A stretch of 64,000 nt of DNA from assembly GCA_023403845.1 (NCBI GenBank), contig JAEYDL010000026.1, forward strand, positions 62,001-126,000, read 5' to 3'. Within the stretch, counting starts at the first letter, position 1; every line of letters starts with the position of its first letter. A program made the translations under genes and the position numbers. The notes below the pieces were generated by a model. It was given only the letters and a program-made list of their open reading frames with translations. It had not been told where the DNA came from and did not search any database. Shown here one piece after another: positions 24,303 through 33,062 of the stretch. The stretch comes from Pseudomonadota bacterium. Lineage in GTDB: Bacteria; Desulfobacterota; Desulfovibrionia; Desulfovibrionales; Desulfovibrionaceae.

Positions 24303-24497
24303 TTGCACTGGAGTCTTTACAGCCGGGGAAAATATGTCTCCCCGGCCTTTTCCCAATCCGGTCTTTCCGCTTGATCCGGACTTCCGGTTTAAAGAAAAAC
24401 TTGAAGCCTCCCTTCTCAAGTCCTTACTTGGAGGGTGCTGTTTCAAGCTTGACAGTTCGGCAGCAAGCAGGTAAGGAGACCCGTTCACGAGGTGATT

Positions 24498-25052
24498 ATG
24501 GCGGCTTATGAAATATTGTTGAACAACCTTGCTCCGGAAGGTCAGACATTCATCGTTGATGACCAGGCCGTGTGGACGGGGCCTATTTCCGAATGCGGAA
24601 TGGATTGCCGTATCCTCGAACCTCTGGAAGGTAAGGTGACTCTGCTGCCTCAGGATGATGGCTGCCTTGTTCGCGGACATCTGACCGGAAAGGTTGCAGT
24701 TCCCTGTAATCGGTGCGCCGAGGACGCCATACTGAGCATAAACGGCAGCTTCGACAGTTTCGAGCCGTACCCTGATGCCGAGAATGAAGAAGCGGAAAAA
24801 AGCTTCGACAGCGAGGCTGACGAACTGATCGTCAAAAAGGCGGCGAACGGCGCTCCTGTAATCAGTTTGGCGGGTCTGCTATGGGAAGAATTTGTTCTGT
24901 CCCTTCCCGTCAAGCCCTTGTGCCGTCCTGACTGCAAGGGACTATGCCCCCAGTGCGGTAAAAATCTTAATGATGGAACCTGCTCCTGTATCAGGGAGGA
25001 AGGTGATCCGCGTCTGGCCGCCCTGCGCGGACTCAAAATAAAGAGAAACTAA
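24498..25052 (+). CDS. yceD: YceD/DUF177-family protein
   Basis: A 184-residue member of the DUF177 family, found almost everywhere just upstream of rpmF and linked in some organisms to 23S rRNA accumulation. The ATG at 24498 is used (GAGGTGATT before it); GTG at 24492 is an alternative. The C-terminal metal-binding-like cluster 'PLCRPDCKGLCPQCGKNLNDGTCSC' (in pieces: LCRPDCKGLC, PQCGKNLNDGTC) is diagnostic. A central acidic stretch, 'PYPDAENEEAEKSFDSEADEL', is typical too. It is followed by rpmF and plsX in the standard order. Confidence 0.88.
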   Translation: MAAYEILLNNLAPEGQTFIVDDQAVWTGPISECGMDCRILEPLEGKVTLLPQDDGCLVRGHLTGKVAVPCNRCAEDAILSINGSFDSFEPYPDAENEEAEKSFDSEADELIVKKAANGAPVISLAGLLWEEFVLSLPVKPLCRPDCKGLCPQCGKNLNDGTCSCIREEGDPRLAALRGLKIKRN

Positions 25053-25162
25053 GTGTTATTTCCCGTTCTTGTCTTTTCCTCAAAACTGCATTAGGTAGGC
25101 GGGATCCTGAGCGGGCAATGAAACAAAACATCGGTACCATGCCGAACTGAAGGAGTGCCATC

Positions 25163-25354
25163 ATGGCTGTACAACAGAGCAAAAAATCTCATTCCAAGAA
25201 GGGCATGCGCCGTTCCCACGATCGCGTAGCCACTCCCACCGTCGTTTACTGCACCTGCGGAGCGCCCACGGTTCCTCATGCGGCTTGCCCCAGCTGCGGC
25301 ACCTACCGCAGCCGTCAGGTCGTTGAACAGAAGACCAGCGATGACCAGCAATAA
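25163..25354 (+). CDS. rpmF: 50S ribosomal protein L32
   Basis: Zinc-ribbon ribosomal protein, 63 residues. It begins 'MAVQQSKKSHSKKGMRRSHD' and carries four cysteines in 'YCTCGAPTVPHAACPSCGTYR', so it is the zinc-binding form of L32. GAAGGAGTG precedes the ATG. The stop overlaps the start of plsX by 14 bp. The rpmF-plsX-fabH order is a classic bacterial fatty-acid cluster arrangement. Confidence 0.97.
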   Translation: MAVQQSKKSHSKKGMRRSHDRVATPTVVYCTCGAPTVPHAACPSCGTYRSRQVVEQKTSDDQQ

Positions 25355-26384
25355 GCAGATTACCATTGCCGTCGACGCCATGGGAGGAGATATCGGACCT
25401 TCCGTGGTTGTCCCGGGAGCTATCGAGGCGGCTCGACAAACAGGCGCCAAAATTCTCCTTGTGGGGAACGAAGCCATTATTGACGAGCAGCTTTCCAGTC
25501 TTGCCCCCAGCGGCATTGATCTGGAAATCGTCCATGCCCCTGAAGTAGCGGGCATGGACGAAAAACCTTCGGACATTCTACGCCGTAAAAAGAACGCCTC
25601 CATTCAGGTGGCGTGCCGCCTTGTAAGGGACGGAGCCGCCGACGGAGTAGTCAGCGCGGGGCATTCCGGCGCTTCCGTAGCCTGCGGCATGTTTATCATG
25701 GGGCGCATTCCCGGAGTGGAACGCCCGGCTCTCGCCTCCGTTCTTCCCACTGAAAAAAAACCGGTCGTTCTTTTGGACGTAGGGGCCACTGTCGATTGCA
25801 AGCCGTACAATATCTTTCAATTCGGCCTGATGGGCAGCGCCTTTGCCACTGACATCCTGGCACGGCAAAATCCTGTTGTGGGGCTTGTCAGCATCGGAGA
25901 AGAGGAAGGAAAAGGCAACTCCCAGGTAAAGGAAGCCTACGAACTGCTCAAGCTGGCGCAGAATCTGCATTTCATCGGCAACATCGAGGGGCGTGACATT
26001 TTTACTGGAGATGTTGATGTGGCCGTGTGTGATGGTTTCGTCGGCAATGTAGCGCTGAAACTGAGCGAGGGGCTGGCCACGTCTTTGAGCCGCGTCCTGA
26101 AGCGGGAGCTTCTGAACTCCGGTTTCCTGCCCAAACTTGGGACCATGCTCGCCAAATCGGCACTCAAACGCTTCGCGAAAGTCGTTGACTACGCCGAATA
26201 CGGCGGTGCTCCCCTTCTCGGTCTGAAGGGCATCTCCATAGTCTGCCACGGGCGTTCCAACGCCAAGGCCATATGCAGTGCCACCAAAATGGCGGTGCTG
26301 TTCGTGGAAAAGCGTACCAACGAACGACTGATCGAGACCATCAGCGCCAACGAAGAACTCACCCGTTACGGGCGTTCCTGTTAA
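25341..26384 (+). CDS. plsX: Phosphate acyltransferase
   Basis: Converts acyl-ACP to acyl-phosphate for phosphatidic-acid synthesis, a peripheral membrane enzyme. The 347-residue protein starts at the ATG at 25341 inside rpmF (MTSNKQITIAVDAMGGDIGPSVVVPGAI). AVDAMGGD is the family signature. Other marks are 'KKNASIQVACRLVRDGAADGVVSAGHSGA' (VSAGHSGA), 'VLLDVGATVDCKP', 'IGNIEGRDIFTGDVDVAVCDGFVGNVALK' (DGFVGNV) and 'GGAPLLGLKGISIVCHGRS'. A longer frame upstream overlaps most of rpmF and is not used. It is cotranscribed with rpmF and fabH. Confidence 0.96.
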   Translation: MTSNKQITIAVDAMGGDIGPSVVVPGAIEAARQTGAKILLVGNEAIIDEQLSSLAPSGIDLEIVHAPEVAGMDEKPSDILRRKKNASIQVACRLVRDGAADGVVSAGHSGASVACGMFIMGRIPGVERPALASVLPTEKKPVVLLDVGATVDCKPYNIFQFGLMGSAFATDILARQNPVVGLVSIGEEEGKGNSQVKEAYELLKLAQNLHFIGNIEGRDIFTGDVDVAVCDGFVGNVALKLSEGLATSLSRVLKRELLNSGFLPKLGTMLAKSALKRFAKVVDYAEYGGAPLLGLKGISIVCHGRSNAKAICSATKMAVLFVEKRTNERLIETISANEELTRYGRSC

Positions 26385-26409
26385 CCCCGTTCAACCTAAC
26401 GGATATCGC

Positions 26410-27396
26410 ATGACTGCTATTCATATTCTGGGTTTTGGGGCCTATACGCCAGCGCAGCGTATCAGCAACGAGGATCTGACCCGCCTTGTGGACACCAGTG
26501 ACGAGTGGATCGTCAGCAGATCAGGCATCAGGGCCCGGCATATGCTTGCGGACGGAGAACAGAATTCCGATGCGGGCATGCAGGCGGCGCTTGAGGCCCT
26601 CAAGGACAGCGGCCTCTCTCCCGATGCCATCACTCATGTGCTGACCGCCACCTGCACTCCGGATTATCTCTGTTGCCCGAGCACAGCCTGTATCATCAGC
26701 AGTAAACTGGGCATTCACGGGAAGATGGCATTTGACATCAGTGCGGCCTGCTCCGGCTTTGTCTACGGACTTGAGGTGGCCCGCGGTCTGCTGACCAGTG
26801 ATCCCCACGCCAGGATTCTTCTCGTGGCCACCGAAGCTCTGACCCGACGCATCAACTGGCAGGATCGTGGAACCAGCGTGCTTTTTGGGGACGGCGCGGG
26901 GGCGATGATTCTTGCGGCCGGAGATCAAACAGGAAAAGCAGAGCTTCAGGACGTGAAATGCTGTGCCGACGGAGCGCAGCATCTTCTGCTTACGGTGGGA
27001 GGTGGTTCTTCCCGACGGTATGAACCTGAAGATCCGGTACAGCCCGACTTTTATATCCAGATGCAGGGACGGGAAGTCTTTAAGATGGCCGTCCGCAGTC
27101 TTACGGCCATCTGCCGTGAAGTTCTTGAAAAGAATGGCCTTGGCGTGAACGATGTGGATCTGTTCATTCCTCATCAGGCCAATCTGCGAATCATTGAAGC
27201 CGTAGGGTCTCGTCTTGCCATGGAGCATGACAAGATTTTCGTCAATGTCGATGAACATGGCAACACGTCCGCTGCGTCCATTCCTCTCGCTCTCCGTGAG
27301 GCATGGGAAGCCGGCAGGATAAAACCGGGAATGCGTGTGCTCCTCAGCACCTTCGGCGGCGGCTTCACATGGGGGGCTGCTCTACTCCGTTTCTGA
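26410..27396 (+). CDS. fabH: Beta-ketoacyl-ACP synthase III
   Basis: Starts fatty-acid synthesis by condensing acetyl-CoA with malonyl-ACP. The 328-residue protein has the catalytic triad of the family: C114 in 'DISAACSGFVYGLEVA', histidine in 'FIPHQANLRIIEAVG' and asparagine in 'VDEHGNTSAASIPLAL'. The N-terminus 'GFGAYTPAQRISNEDLTRLVDTSDEWIVSRSGIRARH' (TSDEWI..R.GI.xR) is also typical. It begins 25 bp after plsX. A 150-bp gap then separates it from fabG, so a second promoter may lie there. Confidence 0.96.
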   Translation: MTAIHILGFGAYTPAQRISNEDLTRLVDTSDEWIVSRSGIRARHMLADGEQNSDAGMQAALEALKDSGLSPDAITHVLTATCTPDYLCCPSTACIISSKLGIHGKMAFDISAACSGFVYGLEVARGLLTSDPHARILLVATEALTRRINWQDRGTSVLFGDGAGAMILAAGDQTGKAELQDVKCCADGAQHLLLTVGGGSSRRYEPEDPVQPDFYIQMQGREVFKMAVRSLTAICREVLEKNGLGVNDVDLFIPHQANLRIIEAVGSRLAMEHDKIFVNVDEHGNTSAASIPLALREAWEAGRIKPGMRVLLSTFGGGFTWGAALLRF

Positions 27397-27548
27397 CTTT
27401 CTCCGGAAACGATTCGGCAGTCGCCCGGCACTAAAAAAGAATAACCAATGCAGTGTAGTTGCATGATATGAAGATCTAGAGATCACGGCATTGAATTCTT
27501 CCCCTTTCTGCGATAAAACCAGTAAAAGATTTTCATAAGGCGAACTGT

Positions 27549-28292
27549 ATGAGCGAACTGCTTTCTACCGCTCTGATTACCGGAGCCTCGCGGGGAATCG
27601 GGCGGGCTACTGCGGAAGTTCTGGCCCGCAAGGGCTATCAGACGTACATAACCTACGTCAGCAAGGCTGATGAGGCCGCTGCGGTAGTTGACGGCATCCT
27701 TGCAGCCGGAGGCAAGGCCCAGGCCTTTCAGCTTGATGTGAGCGACGCAGAAGCCGTCGAGGCATTCTTCAAGGATCGGATCAAGGATCAGGTGAAACTT
27801 GACGTGCTCGTAAACAATGCTGGTATTACCAGAGACGCTCTGCTCCTGCGCATGAAGGATGACGACTTTGACCGCGTAATCCGGACCAACCTGAAGGGTT
27901 CCTTCGTCTGTCTGCGCGAAGCCGTCAAGATCATGAGTAAGCAGCGATACGGCAGAATCGTCAATATTGCCTCGGTAGTCGGTCAGATGGGTAATGCCGG
28001 ACAGGTGAACTATTCGGCGGCCAAGGCCGGTCTGATCGGCATGACGAAATCCGCAGCCAAGGAGCTGGGAGGACGCAATATTACAGTCAACGCCGTTGCC
28101 CCCGGCTTTATCGAAACCGATATGACGGCCGGTCTGTCACAGGAAGTCCGCGAGAGTTATGCTGAGGGCATTCCCCTGAAACGACTCGGCACTCCGGATG
28201 ACGTGGCGCAAGCGGTAGCTTTTCTGGCTTCCCCGGAAGCCGGGTATATTACAGGACAGGTTCTCGCCGTCAACGGCGGGATGTACTGTTGA
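27549..28292 (+). CDS. fabG: 3-oxoacyl-ACP reductase
   Basis: NADPH-dependent reduction of beta-ketoacyl-ACP, 247 residues, short-chain dehydrogenase fold. It has the cofactor loop 'ALITGASRGIGRATAE', 'VNNAGITRDALLLRM' (NNAG) and the catalytic set S-Y-K in 'VNIASVVGQMGNAGQVNYSAAKAGLIGMTKS' (IASVVGQ, YSAAK). The C-terminus 'ITGQVLAVNGGMYC' matches FabG closely. AAGGCGA precedes the ATG. It is followed by acpP and fabF. Confidence 0.95.
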   Translation: MSELLSTALITGASRGIGRATAEVLARKGYQTYITYVSKADEAAAVVDGILAAGGKAQAFQLDVSDAEAVEAFFKDRIKDQVKLDVLVNNAGITRDALLLRMKDDDFDRVIRTNLKGSFVCLREAVKIMSKQRYGRIVNIASVVGQMGNAGQVNYSAAKAGLIGMTKSAAKELGGRNITVNAVAPGFIETDMTAGLSQEVRESYAEGIPLKRLGTPDDVAQAVAFLASPEAGYITGQVLAVNGGMYC

Positions 28293-28405
28293 GTACTTGC
28301 GCTCTGCCCTTTCAGAGGTGTCGGAAACGCATGCGTGTTGGAAAGGAACGTGCCCCTGCATGGCACTTTTTCCCTGAACCAAGAAACGATGGTAAGGAGT
28401 CCCAG

Positions 28406-28639
28406 ATGTCCGCTGAAGAACAAGTCAAGAAAATCATCATGGAACAGCTCGGCGTTTCCGCCGAAGAAGTGAAGCCCGAAGCCTCTTTCGTTGAGGATCT
28501 CGGCGCGGACTCGCTGGACCTGACCGAACTGATCATGGCCATGGAAGAGGCCTTCGACGTCGAAATTGCTGACGAAGACGCTCAGAAGATCCTCAAGGTC
28601 AAGGATGCCATCGCTTACGTGGAAAACCACGCGAACTAG
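28406..28639 (+). CDS. acpP: Acyl carrier protein
   Basis: Acidic 77-residue carrier whose serine is modified by 4'-phosphopantetheine. The attachment site is the serine of 'LGADSLDLTELIMAME' (DSL). The start at 28406 is set by TAAGGAG and by the usual N-terminus MSAEEQVKKIIMEQLG; an upstream frame extension over the intergenic region is not credible. It lies between fabG and fabF, the normal position. Confidence 0.97.
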   Translation: MSAEEQVKKIIMEQLGVSAEEVKPEASFVEDLGADSLDLTELIMAMEEAFDVEIADEDAQKILKVKDAIAYVENHAN

Positions 28640-28806
28640 GGCGGGCAACGCGGCGGCTCGGATTGACGTGTTCTGTTTTCGTACTCTGCGAAACGGAAAC
28701 GCGCGCTCCCCGAAGCCGTCCGCTGCCGGCCTGGGCCGGATTTGAAAGGGCGTCTTGTGACCAGTCTCATAAGGCGCTCAAGCACTTTTTTCATTGAGGG
28801 TTATAC

Positions 28807-30057
28807 ATGAGCCGCAAACGCGTCGTTGTAACCGGCATTTCTGCGCTGTCTCCTCTGGGCGGCACTGCAGACGAGAGCTGGGAAAATCTTCTGGCCGGCA
28901 AATCGGGCATTGCGCCCATTACCCTGTTTGACGCCACCGGATTCGACTCCCGTATCGCCGGAGAAGTCAAGGGGTTCTCCCCCGAGGCATATTCTATCTC
29001 CACCAAGCAGGCCCGTCGCATGGACCGCTTTGTGCAGTTTGCGGTGGCTGCCGGCAATATGCTGATGAAGGACTCCGGTCTTGTTATAGACGACGGCAAT
29101 GCAGATCGGGTCAGCGTCATCCTTGGCGTAGGCCTCGGCGGACTCCACACCATCGAAGTTTTTCATTCCAAACTCGTGGAATCCGGACCGAACAAGGTGT
29201 CCCCCTTCATGATTCCCATGCTGATCTCCAATATGGCTCCGGGACAGTTGGCCATAGCGATCGGTGCCAAGGGAGCCAACATGGTGCTCACGAGCGCCTG
29301 TGCTTCCGGGACTCATGCCATTGCAATGGCGTACAGTGATCTGATTCTGGGACGCTGCGATGCCTGTATCACCGGTGGCGTGGAAGCCACGGTGACGCCC
29401 ATGGGCATTTCTGGATTTACCTCTCTGAAAGCTCTTTCCACGGCCCACAATGATGATCCAGAGCGGGCGTCCCGCCCCTTCGACAAGGATCGCGACGGTT
29501 TCGTAATGGGTGAAGGCGCGGGACTTCTCATGCTGGAGACGCTGGAGCACGCGCAGGCGCGGGGCGCAAAGATTTATGCCGAGATCGTAGGTGTCGGGGC
29601 TTCGGACGATGCCTTCCACATGACCGCCCCCCGCGACGACGCCGAGGGCATGATCGCATCCATGCGTCGTGCGCTGAAAGATGCGGGCGTCGCTCCGGAA
29701 CAGGTGACCTATATTAACCCCCATGCGACCTCAACCCACCTCGGAGATATTTGCGAGACCAACGCCATCAAGCAGCTGTTTGGCGCTCACGCCCAAAATA
29801 TCGCCATTTCCGCAACGAAATCCCAGACTGGACATCTGCTCGGCGCGGCTGGCGGTATCGAGGCCGTTTTCTCCGTTCTCACGCTCCATACGGGCATGGT
29901 CCCCGGGACCATCAATTATACGACGCCTGATCCTGAATGCGATCTGAACTATATGACTGAAGGACCCAAAAAGCTCGACCCCGAATATGCGCTGTCCAAC
30001 TCCTTCGGGTTCGGCGGCACGAACGGAAGCCTGTTGTTCAAGAAATATTCTGCCTAG
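28807..30057 (+). CDS. fabF: Beta-ketoacyl-ACP synthase II
   Basis: Elongating condensing enzyme of fatty-acid synthesis, 416 residues. The Cys-His-His triad is C165 in 'LTSACASGTHAIAMAY', H306 in 'INPHATSTHLGD' and H343 in 'SATKSQTGHLLGAAGGIEA'. The N-terminus 'KRVVVTGISALSPLGGTADESWENLLAGKSGI' and the C-terminal 'ALSNSFGFGGTNGSLLFK' are typical of FabF. TGAGGG precedes the ATG. glyA follows after 42 bp. Confidence 0.96.
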   Translation: MSRKRVVVTGISALSPLGGTADESWENLLAGKSGIAPITLFDATGFDSRIAGEVKGFSPEAYSISTKQARRMDRFVQFAVAAGNMLMKDSGLVIDDGNADRVSVILGVGLGGLHTIEVFHSKLVESGPNKVSPFMIPMLISNMAPGQLAIAIGAKGANMVLTSACASGTHAIAMAYSDLILGRCDACITGGVEATVTPMGISGFTSLKALSTAHNDDPERASRPFDKDRDGFVMGEGAGLLMLETLEHAQARGAKIYAEIVGVGASDDAFHMTAPRDDAEGMIASMRRALKDAGVAPEQVTYINPHATSTHLGDICETNAIKQLFGAHAQNIAISATKSQTGHLLGAAGGIEAVFSVLTLHTGMVPGTINYTTPDPECDLNYMTEGPKKLDPEYALSNSFGFGGTNGSLLFKKYSA

Positions 30058-30099
30058 TCCCTGAACAGCGGAATCCCTTCCGCCCACGGAGAACGACCG

Positions 30100-31338
30100 A
30101 TGGATCATATTCTGCTTGAAGATCCCGAACTGGCCCAGGCCATTGTTTTGGAAAGTGACCGCCAGATGAGCAAGCTCGAGCTCATCGCCTCGGAAAATTT
30201 TGTCTCTTCGGCGGTACGTGAAGCTCAGGGAAGCATCCTGACGCACAAGTACGCTGAAGGTTACCCGGGCAAGCGTTATTACGGTGGGTGCGAATTTGTG
30301 GATATGGCGGAAAATCTTGCCATAAACCGCGCAAAACAGCTGTTCGGATGCTCATACGTCAATGTTCAGCCCCATTCCGGCAGTCAGGCGAACATGGCTG
30401 CCTATTTCGCTCTGATCAAGCCCGGGGATACCATTCTGGGAATGAATCTGTCCCATGGCGGGCACCTGACCCACGGCAGCCCCGTGAATTTTTCTGGACG
30501 ACTGTTCAATGTGGTCTCCTACGGAGTGAACCGCGAAACAGGCATGATAGACTACGACGAGGTTGAGCGACTGGCCAGAGAGCATCGCCCGGCGGTCATC
30601 GTCGCCGGTGCAAGCGCTTACCCCAGAACCATAGACTTTTCCCGCTTCCGGGCCATTGCCGACGAAGTCGGCGCCAAACTCATGGTCGACATGGCCCATA
30701 TCGCCGGCCTGATCGCCACGGGGCTGCATCCTTCCCCCATAGGGCATGCCCACATCACGACGACTACAACGCACAAGACGCTGCGCGGCCCCCGTGGGGG
30801 CATGTTGCTTGCGGACGACGAGTATGCGAAGACTCTTAACAGTCAGATCTTCCCGGGTATTCAAGGCGGTCCGCTCATGCATGTGATTGCGGCCAAGGCC
30901 GTGGCCTTCGGCGAAGCTCTCAAGCCTCGCTTCAAGGCGTATCAACAGCAGGTCCTCAAAAATGCCGAAGTTCTTTCCGAAGAATTGAAAAGTGCGGGGT
31001 TCGATCTGGTATCTGACGGAACGGACAACCATCTGTTACTCGTCGACCTCACAAGCAAAAACATCACCGGCAAGGATGCCGAGCACGCTCTGGATGCGGC
31101 GGGCATTACGGCCAACAAGAATACCATTCCGTTTGAAACTCGTTCTCCCTTCGTAACTTCGGGTATCCGCCTCGGCACGCCGGCCCTGACGACCCGCGGT
31201 TTGAAGGAAGAAGATTTCCGGCGTGTTGCAGCATGGATCAATGATGCCATTGCCTGCGCCGGCAATGAAACCCGGCTTAAGGAAATCAGCGCGGAAGTGA
31301 GCGGATTTGCACGTCAGTTCCCGCTGTTTGCCTGGTAG
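30100..31338 (+). CDS. glyA: Serine hydroxymethyltransferase
   Basis: Interconverts serine and glycine, loading one-carbon units onto tetrahydrofolate. The 412-residue PLP enzyme has its lysine at about K226 in 'TTTTHKTLRGPRGGMLL'. Other marks are 'ELIASENFVSSAVREAQGSILTHKYAEGYPGKRYYGGCEFVD' (in pieces: IASENFVS, NKYAEGYPGKRYYGG-like), 'NVQPHSGSQANMAAYF' and 'VDMAHIAGLIATGLHPSP'. GGAGAACGACCG precedes the ATG. It sits between fabF and the dCMP deaminase gene. Folate-linked one-carbon supply fits with the nucleotide gene that follows. Confidence 0.97.
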   Translation: MDHILLEDPELAQAIVLESDRQMSKLELIASENFVSSAVREAQGSILTHKYAEGYPGKRYYGGCEFVDMAENLAINRAKQLFGCSYVNVQPHSGSQANMAAYFALIKPGDTILGMNLSHGGHLTHGSPVNFSGRLFNVVSYGVNRETGMIDYDEVERLAREHRPAVIVAGASAYPRTIDFSRFRAIADEVGAKLMVDMAHIAGLIATGLHPSPIGHAHITTTTTHKTLRGPRGGMLLADDEYAKTLNSQIFPGIQGGPLMHVIAAKAVAFGEALKPRFKAYQQQVLKNAEVLSEELKSAGFDLVSDGTDNHLLLVDLTSKNITGKDAEHALDAAGITANKNTIPFETRSPFVTSGIRLGTPALTTRGLKEEDFRRVAAWINDAIACAGNETRLKEISAEVSGFARQFPLFAW

Positions 31339-31354
31339 TCGAGGCTCAAACAAT

Positions 31355-31389
31355 CCCCGGGCAGGTGGGAATAGCCCGCCTGCCCGGGG
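31355..31389 (+). promoter_or_regulatory. Strong hairpin without U-tract, glyA-dCMP deaminase junction
   Basis: CCCCGGGCAGGTGGG / CCCGCCTGCCCGGGG form a 15-bp stem with one wobble and a 5-nt loop, followed by AGAGAGC rather than T's. It is more likely an RNA-stabilising or processing hairpin than a terminator. Confidence 0.5.
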
Positions 31390-31422
31390 AGAGAGCTTCC
31401 CCAAGCTCCTGAAGGAAAATCT

Positions 31423-31938
31423 ATGCCTCGTGTCGCCTGGCCCGATTATTTCATGAACATTACGCATCTGGTCGCGGAACGCTCTACTTGTCTGCGGCGA
31501 CGTGTCGGCGCCATCGCTGTCAAGGACAAGCATATTCTGGCTACGGGCTATAACGGGGCTCCCTCGCGCGTCGCGCATTGCCTCGATGTCGGGTGTCTTC
31601 GGGAACAGCTCGGAGTTCCTTCCGGCCAGCGGCATGAAATATGCCGAGGCCTGCACGCCGAACAGAATGTCATCATTCAGGCTGCGGTTCACGGTATTTC
31701 CCTTGCAGATGCGGAAGTTTACTGCACACATCAGCCCTGTATCATCTGTTCGAAAATGCTTATAAATTGTGGCGTGACCAGAATATGGTACGCGCAGGGG
31801 TATCCCGACGAACTGGCTCTCCAGATGCTGAAAGAAGCCGGGGTCGCTCTGGAACAGCGGCATTTTCTTCCGATTGTTCCCCAGCCTTCGGAATTTGTGA
31901 TTACGCAGGATTGCGGCTGCACCGAGGCACACGAATGA
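31423..31938 (+). CDS. Deoxycytidylate (dCMP) deaminase
   Basis: Zinc enzyme giving dUMP for thymidylate synthesis, 171 residues (ComEB/dCMP-deaminase family). The zinc and catalytic motifs are 'CRGLHAEQNVIIQAAVHG' (HAE) and 'CTHQPCIICSKMLINCGVTRI' (PCxxC). The N-terminal 'RPDYFMNITHLVAERSTCLRRRVGAIAVKDKHILATGYNG' (in pieces: PDYFMNIT, CLRRRVGAI, GYNGAP) is typical. GAAGGAAAATCT precedes the ATG. Its stop overlaps the ribD start (ATGA). It is a distinct gene from ribD although both carry a cytidine-deaminase fold. Confidence 0.93.
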   Translation: MPRVAWPDYFMNITHLVAERSTCLRRRVGAIAVKDKHILATGYNGAPSRVAHCLDVGCLREQLGVPSGQRHEICRGLHAEQNVIIQAAVHGISLADAEVYCTHQPCIICSKMLINCGVTRIWYAQGYPDELALQMLKEAGVALEQRHFLPIVPQPSEFVITQDCGCTEAHE

Positions 31939-33062
31939 CTCATTCTTTTGAACCGTTCATGCTTGAGGCGATCAAGCTCGCCGAGCGGGGGCGCTGGAAG
32001 ACGGCTCCTAATCCGACCGTAGGCGCTTTACTTGTTCGAGAGGGTGTCGTGGTGGCGCAGGGCTGGCATACAGCCTTCGGCAAAGGGCACGCAGAGGTGG
32101 AATGTCTGGCCGACGCAGCAGCCAAGGGCGTTGACCCTGCGACGTGTACGCTGGTGGTGACTCTCGAGCCATGCAACCATCACGGAAAGACGCCCCCCTG
32201 CTCCGAAGCCATCCTTGCAGCCGGGATCCGGCACGTGGTTATCGGTCTGGCCGATCCCAATCCACAGGCGTCGGGAGGAGCCAAACGACTTATCGATGCG
32301 GGCGTGCAGGTGGAAATCGGAATTTGTGAAACCGAATGTCGTGACCTTGTAGCCGATTTTCTCGTCTGGCAGACCACCCTGCGTCCCTATGTCATACTGA
32401 AACTCGCCATGACGCTTGATGGACGCATAGCGACCCGGACCGGGCATTCACAATGGATTACCTGCGAGGCGTCCCGTCACGCCGTGCATGTGTTGCGCGC
32501 CAATGTGGGCATGGCCGGAGGAGCCGTTCTTGTGGGCGGCAATACGTTATACGCGGACAATCCCTTGCTTACGGCTCGAGAAGCCCAGAGCGAGCGCCAG
32601 CCTCTGGCTGCGGCCGTCACATCACGGATTCCCTCTCCCGATTCGCTGCGCCTCCTGCAGGAACGTCCCGGGGAAACCATTCTTTTTACGACGGCCTCCG
32701 GGGCCGCGACTCCCAGGGCTGCGCAACTTAGGGAACGCGGCGTTCGGGTCTTCGGACTGGGTCGCTGGAAAGCTGGCAAGGGAGAAGACCTGCTTCAAGC
32801 GCTTGAACATCTGCGCTCAGAGGAAAATTGTCCCTACGTTTTGTGCGAAGGCGGCGGAAAGCTGGCTCTGGCCCTGCTGGAGGCCGGACTCGTCGATGAA
32901 TTTCATCTGCACATCGCCCCCAAAATCCTCGGTGACAATGACGCCAGGCCGCTGTTCAGCGGGCGTACGCCGTTGACGCTGGACGAAGCTTTGTCTATGC
33001 GCCTTATGGACCTGACGCGTTACGGCGATGATGCGCATCTTCTTTTCAGGGCGGTACGCTGA
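31935..33062 (+). CDS. ribD: Bifunctional riboflavin deaminase/reductase
   Basis: Steps two and three of riboflavin synthesis from the GTP branch. The 375-residue protein has an N-terminal deaminase domain (zinc motifs 'GHAEVECLADA' and 'LEPCNHHGKTPPCSEAI', residues about 48-90). A C-terminal NADPH-dependent reductase domain follows from about 150 ('PYVILKLAMTLDGRIATRTGHSQWIT', 'VLVGGNTLYADNPLLTAR', 'VLCEGGGKLALALLEAGLVDEFHL'). The ATG at 31935 overlaps the previous stop; the much longer upstream frame runs through the dCMP deaminase gene and is not used. It is followed by ribE with a 1-bp overlap. Confidence 0.95.
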   Translation: MTHSFEPFMLEAIKLAERGRWKTAPNPTVGALLVREGVVVAQGWHTAFGKGHAEVECLADAAAKGVDPATCTLVVTLEPCNHHGKTPPCSEAILAAGIRHVVIGLADPNPQASGGAKRLIDAGVQVEIGICETECRDLVADFLVWQTTLRPYVILKLAMTLDGRIATRTGHSQWITCEASRHAVHVLRANVGMAGGAVLVGGNTLYADNPLLTAREAQSERQPLAAAVTSRIPSPDSLRLLQERPGETILFTTASGAATPRAAQLRERGVRVFGLGRWKAGKGEDLLQALEHLRSEENCPYVLCEGGGKLALALLEAGLVDEFHLHIAPKILGDNDARPLFSGRTPLTLDEALSMRLMDLTRYGDDAHLLFRAVR

